A stretch of 64,000 bases of DNA from Pachyseris speciosa (Eukaryota; Cnidaria; Anthozoa; Scleractinia; Pachyseridae): assembly GCA_016490735.1 (NCBI GenBank), contig JAEMWC010000037.1:192501-256500 (forward strand), in the 5' to 3' direction. The notes below the pieces were generated by a model. That model was given only the letters and a program-made list of their open reading frames with translations. It was not told the DNA's origin and did not search any database. This document shows, in pieces, positions 12,501-25,200 of this stretch. A program made the position numbers and the translations under genes. The first letter of the stretch is position 1, and every line of letters begins with the position of its first letter.

Positions 12501-15500
12501 TGGCTAGATGAAAAACTGAAACCACTCTCCTGCAATCAGTACACAGTCACAGACACCTTTGAGTTTGTCAGTGAAGTACAAAGCCTTGAGATCAACAGAG
12601 GCGATATCCGAGTATCCGGTGACGTCACCTCTCTATTTACCAATGTACCACTAGACGAAACTACCCAGATTTTAGCTGACAAGGCTTTCACTGATGACTG
12701 GTTTAACAAGACCCATGAACTGAACCTAACCAGAGACCAGCCAATTGAACTACTCAATGCAGCCACTAAGAACCAACTCTTTCAGTTTAGTGGAAATCTC
12801 TATGAGCAAACAGATGGCGTCGCCATGGGATCTCCTCTTGGTCCCCTACTCGCCAATGTCTTTATGTGCTCCATTGAAGATAAACTCGCTCAAGATGACA
12901 AATTGCCCTCCTATTGTCGACGATATGTGGATGACACATTTACCATCATGCCTGATATAGCATCAGCTGAAATTTTTCTTGATACCCTAAACCACTGCCA
13001 CCCATCAGCAAAGTTTACTATGGAGGTGGAACGGGATGCCTCGCTTCCTTTCATTGGTGTTGAGTTGTTGAACTTAGCTCCCAGAATCAAGACCAAGGTC
13101 TACGTAAAACCAACTAATACGGGCCTTCTACTCCACTACCAGAGCCACGTGGATAATCGGTACAAGCGCAGTCTAATTACCACCATGTTAGATCGAGCTT
13201 ACCGCATATCTTCCGACTGGTTGTACTTCTCACAAGAATACGATTGGCTTGAGATTGTATTCTTAAAGCTTAAGTACCTGAGGCACTTAGTCAATCTGGC
13301 TGTCAAACAATTCGTAGATTCCAAGGTAGCAGACCAGCGGCAAATTCCATCAACCAACACGACTACAGCCCCCATCCAAGTTGTCATACCATTTAAAGAT
13401 CAGGTCTCTGCTAATGTAGTGAAAAAACGTCTCACAACCCTCAGCTCAAAAATCAAGACCACAATTAAGCCTGTGTTCATCAGCAGAAAACTTAACAAAG
13501 ACCTTAAATTTCGAGAAGTCAAGCCAGCCATTGTTAACCAACAATGTTTAGTTTATAAATTTCAATGTAACCTGTGTGATGCAGGATATGTTGGTTACAC
13601 TTGCAGCCACCTCCATGAACGCGTTGATGGACACAAACAAAAATCATCGTCAATTTATAAACATTATTTTAGCGAACATAACTCGAACGTACCATCTTTT
13701 CTTTTAGAACAATTTCACGTGCTCACTAGAGGTTCTAACAAATTTTATTGCCTAATTAAGGGGATGCTTTTTATGAGAAAACTCAAACCATCCCTAAACG
13801 TGCAAACGGACTCGATTTGCGCAAAGATATTCACTTGAAGAACTTGTGACCCTTTGTTATTATGTCAATTTGTAGAGACTATAAAAATAAAATCTTTGCA
13901 TTACTTGTTCATTTTGCCTTGAGAATGGTGTCATGATGACGCCGAAACGTCGGCTTTTAACGTTAATATTCGCTTGCTTCTGTTTCAAGAAATCGTTTTT
14001 GATCAAGACTAAAAATTTATTATTGTTAAACAATTTTTAAAATTTATGGGAAGCAACAAGTAGCATTATGCATTAGAATAGACCAGATTTCTGTCAAAAT
14101 TGTCAACCAATCAGAAGCCAGAACAGGAATCCATCAAACTCAGCTCAGCCAATCAGAAGGCAGAACAAGCTGTCAATCAAATCCATCAAACAGGAACCAT
14201 GTGGCCTGGGCTGCATTGAAAGGGGTTCCTTTTTAGTATTTTTGGAAAATTGACCTTGGCAGGATTCAAACTTGCAATCCCCTGATCCGTAGTCAGATGC
14301 CTTATCCTTTGGGCCACGGGGTCAGCCACACAAAGCACAAACTGTTTAACCCATTGGCACCTGTGCCAGCCAAAACCTGCCACAAAGGACTCCCATGCTT
14401 CAAAACATTGCAACTTTCTCAATCGCACGAATATTGTCTTAACTGTCAGTTGTGAGCATGAAATGGAATGTCCTTTAAATTTGGATATCCAATAAATGCT
14501 AGAAACGTAGTGATTTTTACCAAATATGGCCTTTTGAGTTTGGACAAAATAATGACAAAAATGGCCCTTTTTGCCTTTATGTTTTTTAAAGAAATCATCA
14601 TCGAAAAACCAAACTTCAACCATCATTGATAACAAAATTCAGTCCTTGTTCTAGCTTAGAAATGACTTTTTTGTTCATATTCTTCTCCCAAGCGTAGATA
14701 CAGCCTTTTATTCCAGTGCATTTGGGCCTTTCCACCATTTTCAACGTCTCGACCGCATTGCATGATGGGAAATAACGAGAATATTTGACAGCACCCGTTC
14801 CCCCAATTCTTTCACATATAAACTAAGTCTACAGCCACTCAGACCTACCGCCAAAAATTCCTGCTTGTGGTCATCTTCAGTGCTCACAAATTCCAAAATA
14901 TGCGGCGGTAGGTTGGGAAACTCATCAATAGTCGAGTCCCAAAGGTACTAAGTGTTCGACCAGCCAAATTCCCAGTTCGTCGAGTAACAAGCCAAATTCG
15001 ACAACAAAGTACATCACCTTGCTCGATTCTTCGAGAAAGTGGACTCTTAGCTACCGTCACGCTTAATGATGCTCATCCGGCAGCCACTAAAGATGAAAAA
15101 TGGCTGTAAACTTGGCAAAAATCGCAAGCAAACCAAACTTGGGCCATTGTTGTAGCTCCATGGATGAAAAATAGCTACGTCAGAATGACGTTTTCAGAAA
15201 CCTTGAGCCTCCAGTGCCTTCGGACAGCATCACTTTTCCATGGTAGTTAAAATAAAGAGTTGCAAAATGCTATAGATCGTTTATAGGTGGAAAATCACTC
15301 CGAAAACGTAAAAACGGCTAGTAGTCAAAGGGTTAATAGCAGTTAAAGAAACTGTTATACAATGTTTTAGGTTTCACATAGGAAATCAGTTAGGTATTCG
15401 GAGAGCATGTCTTTGGGCCCGATTCTGTGAAAAGCATCACTGGTAGGGTCAGCTCTGTTGGGCAGTCCCTCTACCTCTGCCTCTGCCAACCGGGGATGGC

Positions 15501-18500
15501 CAATGGGAGTGTGCTTTCATGTCCATGGGTCTGGCGCTCTGTGCACTCTCTCCTCCCAGTTGGGTATCTTGAAGGATTTGAGCAGCGTGAAAGATAAGCA
15601 GTTTGCAGAGGAAAGGAAGGAGCATTGACTGTGGCAGCGGCGCTTCAAACTGTTGTTGGAGTTAGTGTTGTGTGAAGAACTGAGAGATAAAGCGCGATGC
15701 ATTTATGTATGGCCAGCATGAGGACAAACTGTACTGGCAACCCACCAGGTGTCTCGTGTGCAAAAAGTACAAACTTTGCTTACTATTGATGGAGGAACTG
15801 GCGGAATAGGATGACTCAATGGCTGTGTTGTCAGACAAAGACGATGGTCTGGACTGCAAAAACAACATCAGAGCTCGAGACTAAAATTTCAGCTTACTAG
15901 CCCAGTGACTACTGACAGGTTTAATTCACTAGCCAAAAGAAATTCTTCACTAGCCAGACTTGTTTGCCAGAAATTAATCCTGTCTAGCAGTTTCAGTTAA
16001 GTACTTTTTTCAACCACAATACCTACATGCAGCTTATCAGCTTATTAGACACGCATGTTTTACATTCTGTTCTATAATAAAACAGTATTTTTTCACCCAT
16101 TCTTTGAAATACAGTAACTTGAAGAGACACTGTAGTTACATGTACAAATTTTAATTGGATGTTAGAGTGTACCCAATTTTTTTACTCCAGTCAAATCCAA
16201 AATTCTTACCTCGGGTACATTAATTTTCATTTGGTTTCCCTCTGGTCCTCCAGTGCTTAAAAGGTTTCACTAGCCAAAATGGCTAGTGAAGTGAAAAATC
16301 CACTAGCCAAAACAGAATTTTTACTAGTCTGTGGCTAGTTGGCCACCATTAGTCTCGAGCCCTGAACATGGAAGGTGCAGATGGCATCACTTGGGAGGAG
16401 CTTGATAGCGACGAGCAACCATTATTACCGGATAATTGATATCAATAAAGAGTGACAATCTAAGTGGTAGTTGTAGTGCCTGTGTGATGTCCAAGGGAAA
16501 AGGACACTTGAACACAGCCTTTGCTGCCGAATGCGAATGCCCGGTGGGAATGGGGAGTTTGGGTGGGTTGGCAGTTCTTGGAAGGGATAAACAGTTTCAC
16601 CCTGTATTGTCCGCATCGTACCTGATTTCCCATGTTCCCTGTGTTGGTGTTTGGTTGCGATCAGCAGTGGGTGGCCAGTTTGATGGAAGTCCAGACATTG
16701 GCCAGTGTGAACAGAAGGAATCGGGATCTGCTGGCCGTGATCAAGGTGTTGTCCAAGTGTGCGTAGGTGGAACCGAGCAAGACCAAGATGAGTGCCTTCG
16801 AGACCACTTTGAGGTGAGCCAAGGGACGTCGACCCACCCAATTACAGACAAGTGGGTACAGAGTTTTACAATCAGAGATCTCAGTCTTTGTTGAAATGCC
16901 AGTGCATCAGACATTTCCGTATTTCCAGTGGGGACGCGAGTGTGATTGAACAAGAAGCACAAAGTGTTTCAAAGAGTAATTTACTGAAGTGGACATTGGA
17001 GGTGTTTGTGGTGTGATAAGTGGTGCTGAGGGCCATGTGCAGATACCGTCTTCAATAGTGGGTTGGCAGGCTGGCGGAGGGTATGTTTTACCAACAGGAC
17101 ATGCAACATGTGACCGTGCCCAATGATATGTTCTTTCGGGTGGAGAGTATTTTGCAACGCAAAGGGGGCATTTAAAAGTGAGGTCGTAGAGGTGGCTGGC
17201 CAAATACAACAGTTGGATTGACAGAGTGCCTTGGCATAATGGTGTTGGTTAAAGGAATGCCAATGGGGCAAGGTGGAAAAGAGTTGGTTGTTGATGGATG
17301 CCAGGTTCTCTGGCAACCCTTGTGCCAGACCACCACTGCCTTGGCAAAAAGAAAACCTGGCATGCCATTTTGGGTGGACCAGACCTTGGGAGAGAAGATG
17401 GGATGGTTGAAAAAGAATCAAGTGGGAAATGTCATCATGGGACCCAATGCCTTAGCCATATTACAGGAAAAAGATGGTGCATGTTTCAGGGATCGTGGCA
17501 GGTTCAGTGGAAGTGCCTTGTTTACCACCACAGAGATGGCTGAAAACAGAGCCTACAACTGGCATGGGAGAACCCACCTGCACATTGCACATGTATTCCA
17601 ACTTGGGTGGTAGCACCCTTGTTGGGGATCAGAAGATGGACAGGGCACGAAATGGTGTACAGTCAACTCTCGTAAGCAACTACCCTTAACTCTTTGTCTT
17701 CTGGCTTACCAAATATCGACCATATGCAGTCAATGGCTTTGAAAACCTGCAACTTTCCCAAATCTTGGACTATGGTTGAAATAAACCACCGTCGTTGCCA
17801 AAAGGTCACTTTTGTAGACTTTATTACCCTGAAAAATGACTGAAACTCCCATTTGTCATTTAAAATGACTGTTTATTCTCTTGAAAAACCAAAATCGCCC
17901 TTGGACAACAACAAAATTCACATATGAGGGGTGATCTCCGCCAAATTATGTTTCAAATTGTGTTATGCAGAATCTCCAATTTTTCTTACTGCCAATCAAA
18001 TTCATTTCTAAAGAGTTGGAACAGAAATTGAGACACCACAGAAGAAATTGAAGCAACAGAACAGAAATTAAAACATGAGAAGTGAAATAAAGACACTAAA
18101 ACAGAAATTGGAGCAACAAAACAGAAATTACAAAACAATTAACAACTGATCCAATTTCTGTTCTGTTGCTTCAATTTCTATTCTGATGGGGGTGTGGCTC
18201 AAATGGGGAACCGAGCAGAACCTGGGTAACAACAAGTTCTACATTTTAATTTATGAACATACAAGCGATGCCTAAGTCACTGCGTATAGAAAATCAATTC
18301 CTTGTTTGAAATGGTTGCTCTTGAGGAAACTACCTGTGGGGGAGGACTTTTAGCCCAATGTATCTCATTGTTAGAGGAGGTTAAAGAAATTATTGAGGGT
18401 CGGAGCAACACAACAACCAATACCACAATGAATGGCAATGAGACATCAGTCCGCCGTCATGCAAGTGAAACAGAGGTTTCTCAGTTGGATCCAGGCAGAG

Positions 18501-21500
18501 CCACGTGCTCAAAGAATAATTCAAAATTTTAGGTCGCTGTTTTTGACTTTATACCCAGCTAGATCTGTTCCCGGACCATCTTTTTTTGTATTGTATTTCT
18601 TTTTTTGTTTTTAGTCCGTGGGAAATATGTAAAAGTTAAGAACAACACAGCTAGACACAATCACAAACACAAATATGGCGATCCTGTGGCAAAAACAAGC
18701 ACCGGAAACTCATGAAAACACGAGCCTATATGAAATTTTGATTTGACAACATTCAGAAGTAATTTTTCAATAATTTTGGAGAATTTTTCGACCCTCAACT
18801 AGTTACCCTTGACCATTTACCCTCGACCCTCGACCAAAAGGCAAACTCAAATGCGTGAATTGGATCTGTCGGTTTGAAGTGCGTGCGTACGTCAAGAATA
18901 GACTCCTTTTCAAATCTCTTGCCCTTGTATACCTCAGCATGTTCGATCGACATTTGGTCCTGAGACCATAGAGTGTGCCTTATCTCTAGGTTGCTTTACA
19001 TCATTATTTCTAGATTCTAGCTGTTTGATCCTGGTGAGTTTGATTTTGTTCCGCTCTACTCGCCGATAGTGAAACTCAATGAGAGCGTCGACACATTTTT
19101 GCTCAGCGTTCTTTCTTATCATGGTAATCTCCCTTTTAAATTCATCATCTGGCGCGATGTGTACTCTTGCGTTGTAACGCAGAGTTTCTGGACAAGTTCC
19201 TTTTTCCTTTTCCTGGAGAGTGACTTGACGATCAATCAAAAACTGAAGCTGTTCCTCTGTAATACGGTAACGTGGTCTGCACCGTTGACCGCTTAAGACC
19301 TCATCGGCAGTTCGAGCTGAAGAAGAGCAGCTATGAGCGCAAACTTGATCAGGTCTACGATCGTACCCAACGAATCTGCATATTGAGTAGCCAGTCCAGG
19401 TGAAACAAAGCTCTTCAGTCGTAGAAGCCTGTGGATCTTGCAATACGTCTCCCACAACATATAGAATACTTCTCCGAAATACATTCTCATCAGAGGCCAT
19501 GTTGGGATCGGAATAAACTTTCATTTCGTGGGAATAAATTATAATGTAAAACTAGTTCTTTCCCAGGTTCTGCTCTGTTCCCCATTTGAGCCACACCCCT
19601 ATCAGAATAGAAATTGAAGCAACAGAACAGAAATTGGATTGGTTTTTAATTGTTTCGCTATTTCTGTTCTGTTGCTCCAATTTCTGTTTTAGTGTCTTTA
19701 TTTCACTTCACATGTTTTAATTTCTGTTCTGTTGCTTCAGTTTCTTTTGTGGTGTCTCAATTTCTGTTCCAACTCTTTAGAAAAGAATTTGATTGCCAGT
19801 AAGAAAAATTGGAGATTCTGTATAACACAATTTGAAACATAATTTTGGCGGAGATCACCCCTCATATTCACAAAACTTTGTCTTGAAGTTTTGAAAACAA
19901 AAATTCCTATTAAAGTGCCTATGAAGCGAAATTTTATTCTTGCTAATTTTAAAGTTTACTCCTAAAAATGCAAGAATCTCAAAATTTGAGGTGCTTGTGA
20001 TTAAAATTCTTGATTTTACAAGCGTTTGAAGTTGGGCTTTTTTGCCTTTAAAAATGGTCAGGGGTCTGGGTCGTGTTTACTCGCAAAATTCTATGATGTG
20101 ACGTCATTTTGGGTACAAAAATGTGTTTGCGCTTATGAATTATAGTGAAATAGTTGGAATACTTGTCCCCAAAATTACGTCAAAATTATGTCACAGCTAT
20201 TGTCACATGTCTTTTTGGCTGCGCGATTCAAATGCCATTTTTGATGGCAAAATAGCCCAAATTCAAACGCTTGTATAACTGCCAATTTTAATCAAGAACA
20301 CCTCAAATTTTGGAATGTTGAGTTTTATGGATTAAACTTTAAAATTAGCGAGAAACAAATTTCGCTTCATAGGCACTTTAAGGTTAAAAGTTTAAGTTGG
20401 CAGCAAACTTCGACTCCACTTCTTGCAATCTGTTCCACATTTTGCTGCTCACTCCTTTAGCGTGACCCTTGATAACGCTATTTGATTTCACGTGCTGTCA
20501 CTGGTCTGTCATGTTCACGTTTGTGACCCAAAGGAATTCTGTGACTTTCTTGGATAACGGGCACACGACAGTCCACCAATTTCCATTTCAGATATTTTTA
20601 TAAGTTTCAAGCCACCCGGTCCTGCTGACAAAATATTGCACCAATTGCATTATTTACAAGTCAAAACTTGCTAAAAGTGCCATGCCAGGTCCCGTAATCC
20701 ACTCACTAAAGGGCTAAGGACACAACTTCACTCCGTGAATTGCCATCACTTGCTTGAAACTTTAAGTGGCCCACTTCATGTGAAATTGCTTCTTGCCTCT
20801 GTTTTCTTTCAAAGGATTGCCTCTACCCATCAACCCAGCTTTATGATGCTGGGCAGGGGGCTTCTGAGGTGGAAAATGGCTCCAAAAACACACTTATAAA
20901 TCAAATACGTAACGAATTGTGGCTGCAGTGACCATTTAGAAATAAACGACAGTTAGCGTGACAGTGTGACAACAAAGAAAAGAGCCTTTGGTGTTGTGGA
21001 CCAGTGAACTCTCTGTGGTAACCCCTTATATGGACATACTCCCTTATCACGCACCGCCATCTTGGATTGTCTGGTGCACCAAAGCGAGACTGGACTGGCA
21101 TAAAGTTCTTGGGGAAGGGTTACGTTACAATGTTTTAAGTGGAGATACACGCAATCATGACCCACGATCATTGCTGTAGTATGCTGTAATAACGACAAGC
21201 AAAACGAAAGTAGCGAGAATTTGTTGTTTTTCAGCTTTCCCTCAAATCCCTCACAGAGATTGCAGTGGATTGCTGTGATAAAGAGAGATGAAGGGGTGAG
21301 TGTGCAGAGTTGCGTTGTCAAACGCATGTTGGCACGTGTTTATACTAGTGGTCGACTTTTTCATTCGATTTAAAGGTGATGTTACACGAGTCGATTTTTA
21401 ACGCCGATTTTTAACGCAACATTGTTGCGTTAAAAGTTGTCTCGTGTAACATGGCACACAGGACGATTTTTAACGCAACATTTTGTTGCGGCAACATGTT

Positions 21501-22203
21501 GCAAGTTTTTGAATTGCTTTCCAATACCTGCAACATTATTGCCCGAATTTTGTTGGAGTAGGTGCGTGTAACACCCCCGCCGTCGACTTTTAACGCAACG
21601 TCCCCGAGTAGCGAACATTGTTGCGTTAAAAATCGTCTCGTGTAACATGCCGTCGCCGAAAGTTGCCGCAACAAAGTTGCCTTAAACGTTGTCTCACATA
21701 ACATGGATTAAAAATCGGCGTTAAAAATCGGCTTGTGTAACATAACACAAGCCGATTTTTAACGCTGATTTTTATTGCCAATTTTTAATCCATGTTACAC
21801 GAGACAACGTTTAACACAACTTTGTTGCGGCAACGGTCGGTAATGGCATGTTACACGCGACGATTTTTAACGCAATATTGTTCGCTGCTCGGGGACGATG
21901 TTTTGTTAAAAGTCGACTGCGGGGGTGTTACACGCTCCAACTCCAACAAAATTCAGGCAGCAATGTTGCGTTCAAAATCGGCGTTCAAAATCGGCTAGTG
22001 TAACATCACCTTAAGACTCAGCTACCACGTTTTATTCATGAAATGTTTACTCAATACCTATCCAGAGCAACTGCCATCAATTATTCGAATCTACTAAATG
22101 TTCTTTAAGCTCATGGCAGACCGGTTAGCTCAGTGGTAGAGCACTGGACTACCATGCGGGAGGTCGCGGGTTCTAACCCTGGCCGGACCAACACTCAGGG
22201 TCT

Positions 22204-22239
<36 letters not shown>

Positions 22240-25200
22240 GACATCTGCAAATGGTTAGACTTTCTAGTCTTCTCGGATAAGGACGATAAACCGTAGGCCC
22301 CATCTCACAGTACTTTCACTTAATCTGATTCTGTGGGACGTAAAAGAACCACTAGCTGTGACCACCCCTAGTGTCTGTCCTAGATATCTACATTATGGGG
22401 GCACTCATTAGTTACTTCATTAATTGTAAACTGCACTAGCAGTCTGGTCAAGTCCCCCGGCCAGTGATGTAAACTATCCCTGAAAAGCCCCAACGGGGCA
22501 CTGATTTGTTTGTTTTCATTGACTCGTATTTGGCTATCTGTGGCTGATGCACTATGTACCAAGTTAATGAGCTATCACGGGTGACATCACAACGCACACA
22601 ACAATGGAGAAACAATACAAAGAATGATAACAATAAACCAAACACAAAGGAAGAAAACAATAGACTAACAATGGACTTGGTACATGGTGCATCAGCCCTT
22701 TCTGTATTCAATGAGATTCTCCCTTGTTGTCAGCGTTTTAATTTGTTGTTTCAAACTCGTTTCCTAGATCAAGTTTATCTTGTGGGCGGTTTTTACTGTC
22801 CTTGGTCTATGCAAACTGTGATGGCACAACTCCTGGTTTTAGACTTTTCGAAGCCTAGTTATAATTTTATTATTGCTTGGCTTGAAGTGCACGGAGCTCA
22901 GAAGAGTAAAGCCTTTGTTGATCTAGGATGTAAGGAGATTGGTAGAATCAACTGCAGTTGCTCTGGATAAGTATTGAGTAAATACTTCATGTGCTAGCTG
23001 AGTCTTAAATCAAAAGAAAAAGTTGAACACATGCGTTTGACAAGTTTACTCGCTAGTCACGACTTGACTAACTCAATCCAAAAAGCGGCCCTTCATCTCG
23101 CTTTATCATGGCAATCCACTGCGATCTCTGTAAGAGTTTTGAAGGAAAGTTGAAAAACGACAAATTATCGCCACTGTCGTTTCGCTTGTCGTTATTACAG
23201 CATACTACAGCAATGATCATGGGTTATGATTGCGTGTATCTCCACTCAAAACATTGTAACGCAACCCTCCCCCAAGAATTTTATGCCCGTCCAACCTCGC
23301 TTTGATGCACCACACAATCCAAGATGGTGGTGCATGATAAGAGAGTATAGCCAAGTTGATTTGACCTCCTACCCTCCGGAAATTGCAAAAAAGGCAACCA
23401 AATGGCAGGTAGACAAAGGGTTAACACAGGAGAAAGTGGTCAGTTAAGGGAGGTGGTCACTTACATGAAAAATCAGCAAAATAAGCCCAATACTGGATTG
23501 ACTGATTAATTACATAAAGATATTACCTTATCAGCTAAAATTATGCAAATATAAATTAGATTATTAGATTTTTTTCACATGCACCAATTTTCAGGAAAAG
23601 TACCATAGAGTGTACTTGTCAATGTGTCTCTTGTTAATCAAAATCACCTAATCGAAATTTAAACCGAACAAAACCTAGGAAAACAGCATCAAACATGGGG
23701 TGCATATACGTGAAATCTAGACTTTTGTCACTTCTGAGTAAAGGTTTTCTAACGATCATATATGATCATGTTGGGTGGTAGCTTTCCCAGTAACAGAAAA
23801 CAAAAGAATATGTCAAACTTCTGGCCTAAAAACTGGTCGCGCTCACTTAAGAAATTTGAGTAGAGGTCACTTACAAGAGAGTTCTTGAAACAGTATTTAA
23901 CTGAAAAACAATGATTATTTACAAAGTGGTCTCTTACTGGAGGTGGTTGCTTACGAGAATTGGTCACTATGAGATAGTTCACTGTATTACAAACCATTGC
24001 ACAAACAATATCACCCGGGTGTCAACACACCATCAAATTCATGGACATCAACATTGCCGAAACCAATAGCGAATTGGTCCAGTTTCCCAACAATGGATGT
24101 GCACAGACCTTTGTTACCTTGCACTTTTGGAAGAAAACATGTATAAAAAGAGCAATCCACACCGTCGGGGAGTTGCCATGGAGGATTACCACATGATGCT
24201 TCGGAGCTCCCTGAACTGCAAATTCAAGACCAACACCCCAGCCTTGTTCAAAGTGTGAGTGGCTCATCTGTTGGATTTCCCACTTGATGGATAGCAAGTG
24301 GTCTTGAGCAGCGTGACACTACTGGCCACCAAATTCAATCTGACACTGTTTGAGCTGGATGTAGAGCACCAGAAACTGATGGCCAATGTGGCAAACATTA
24401 CAGAGAAGGATGGTTCGCAGTGCACACAAACCTTGACAGTATCTATGGCAGAACAAAAAGCATCACATGACAGACTGGAGTTAACAATGGGGGTGGACTT
24501 TATGAAGGGCATGATCACCCTATTGGAACAAATGATCAATGGTGGACACGCATCTGGAACAGGAATGGAACTAAGTGAAAAGTGATAGCGTGGCCCACCT
24601 TCTTTTGGTAAAGGTGGGTTGACCAGGACAAGTTGGTGTTGAATGGTATGCCAGGCATGGCCGTGGATGTGGACTTGACCTTTTGCAAAAAATGGATGGG
24701 TGATTTGCATCAAGAGACAAGCCGGTCTGTGGGATACATTTGTCCCTGCCCCAAATGCTGTGGACATCTGAGAGAAGTGGAGGCAGCTGACAAGACTAAA
24801 GTGCTACAACAGACCCAAGATATGCTAGTCCCCATGATGCTCACGTGAAAAGTGAGCCAAGAAGTAATAGACAGGAGGTGATCACGAGTGACATTTCACC
24901 CATCTGAACAGGATGTTTAACCAAATCGTGGGACCCTGAACATGCACAATGTTGGTGTACTCCAATGTAGGGTACAGCATCATGGTCGGTGGCCATATTA
25001 GTGACCTTGCATCTCAAACGCAAGGTATAAAAACCAACGTCTTGCACATTGGACACCTCAAATCATGCGTGGAGAAGTTTGACACATTACTTTCTGCCCA
25101 AGATGGACGGAAACAGGTTGAGAGATACCTTGCTGGAGTTTAGATACCCAGTAGTGGCTGAAGGATTGCAAGCATTGGCCAAATGCATCTGAACCACCAA

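Larger units (their letters stand above)
11215..13990 (+). mobile_element. Penelope-like retroelement with inverted partial copy
   Basis: A plus-strand Penelope ORF (12492-13838) and its 3' flank to ~13985 are preceded head-to-head by an inverted copy of the last ~870 bp. 12029-12489 mirrors about 13120-13583, and 11215-11606 mirrors about 13590-13985. The outer ends match: AACGTTAAAAGCTGATG against CGGCTTTTAACGTTAAT. Inverted and partial tandem arrangements are typical of Penelope-like elements. The inverted arm is split by a MITE at 11608-12026. Confidence 0.85.
17923..19866. mobile_element. 1.9-kb DNA transposon with ~300-bp TIRs
   Basis: The ends TATGAGGGGTGATCTCCGCC and GGCGGAGATCACCCCTCATA are inverted. 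Homology continues for ~300 bp on each side, up to CAAATGGGGAACCGAGCAGA / CTGTTCCCCATTTG. TTCACA precedes the left end (17917-17922) and follows the right end (19867-19872), a 6-bp target duplication. Each TIR carries about five degenerate copies of AACAGAAATTG. It carries one 196-aa minus-strand ORF and a short plus ORF. I cannot assign the superfamily. Confidence 0.72.

Noticed and set aside
13920..13990. Possible hammerhead at CATGATGACGCCGAAACG in the Penelope 3' flank
   Set aside because: It has TGATGA and GAAA, but the intervening CGCC cannot form stem II and the leading C is missing.
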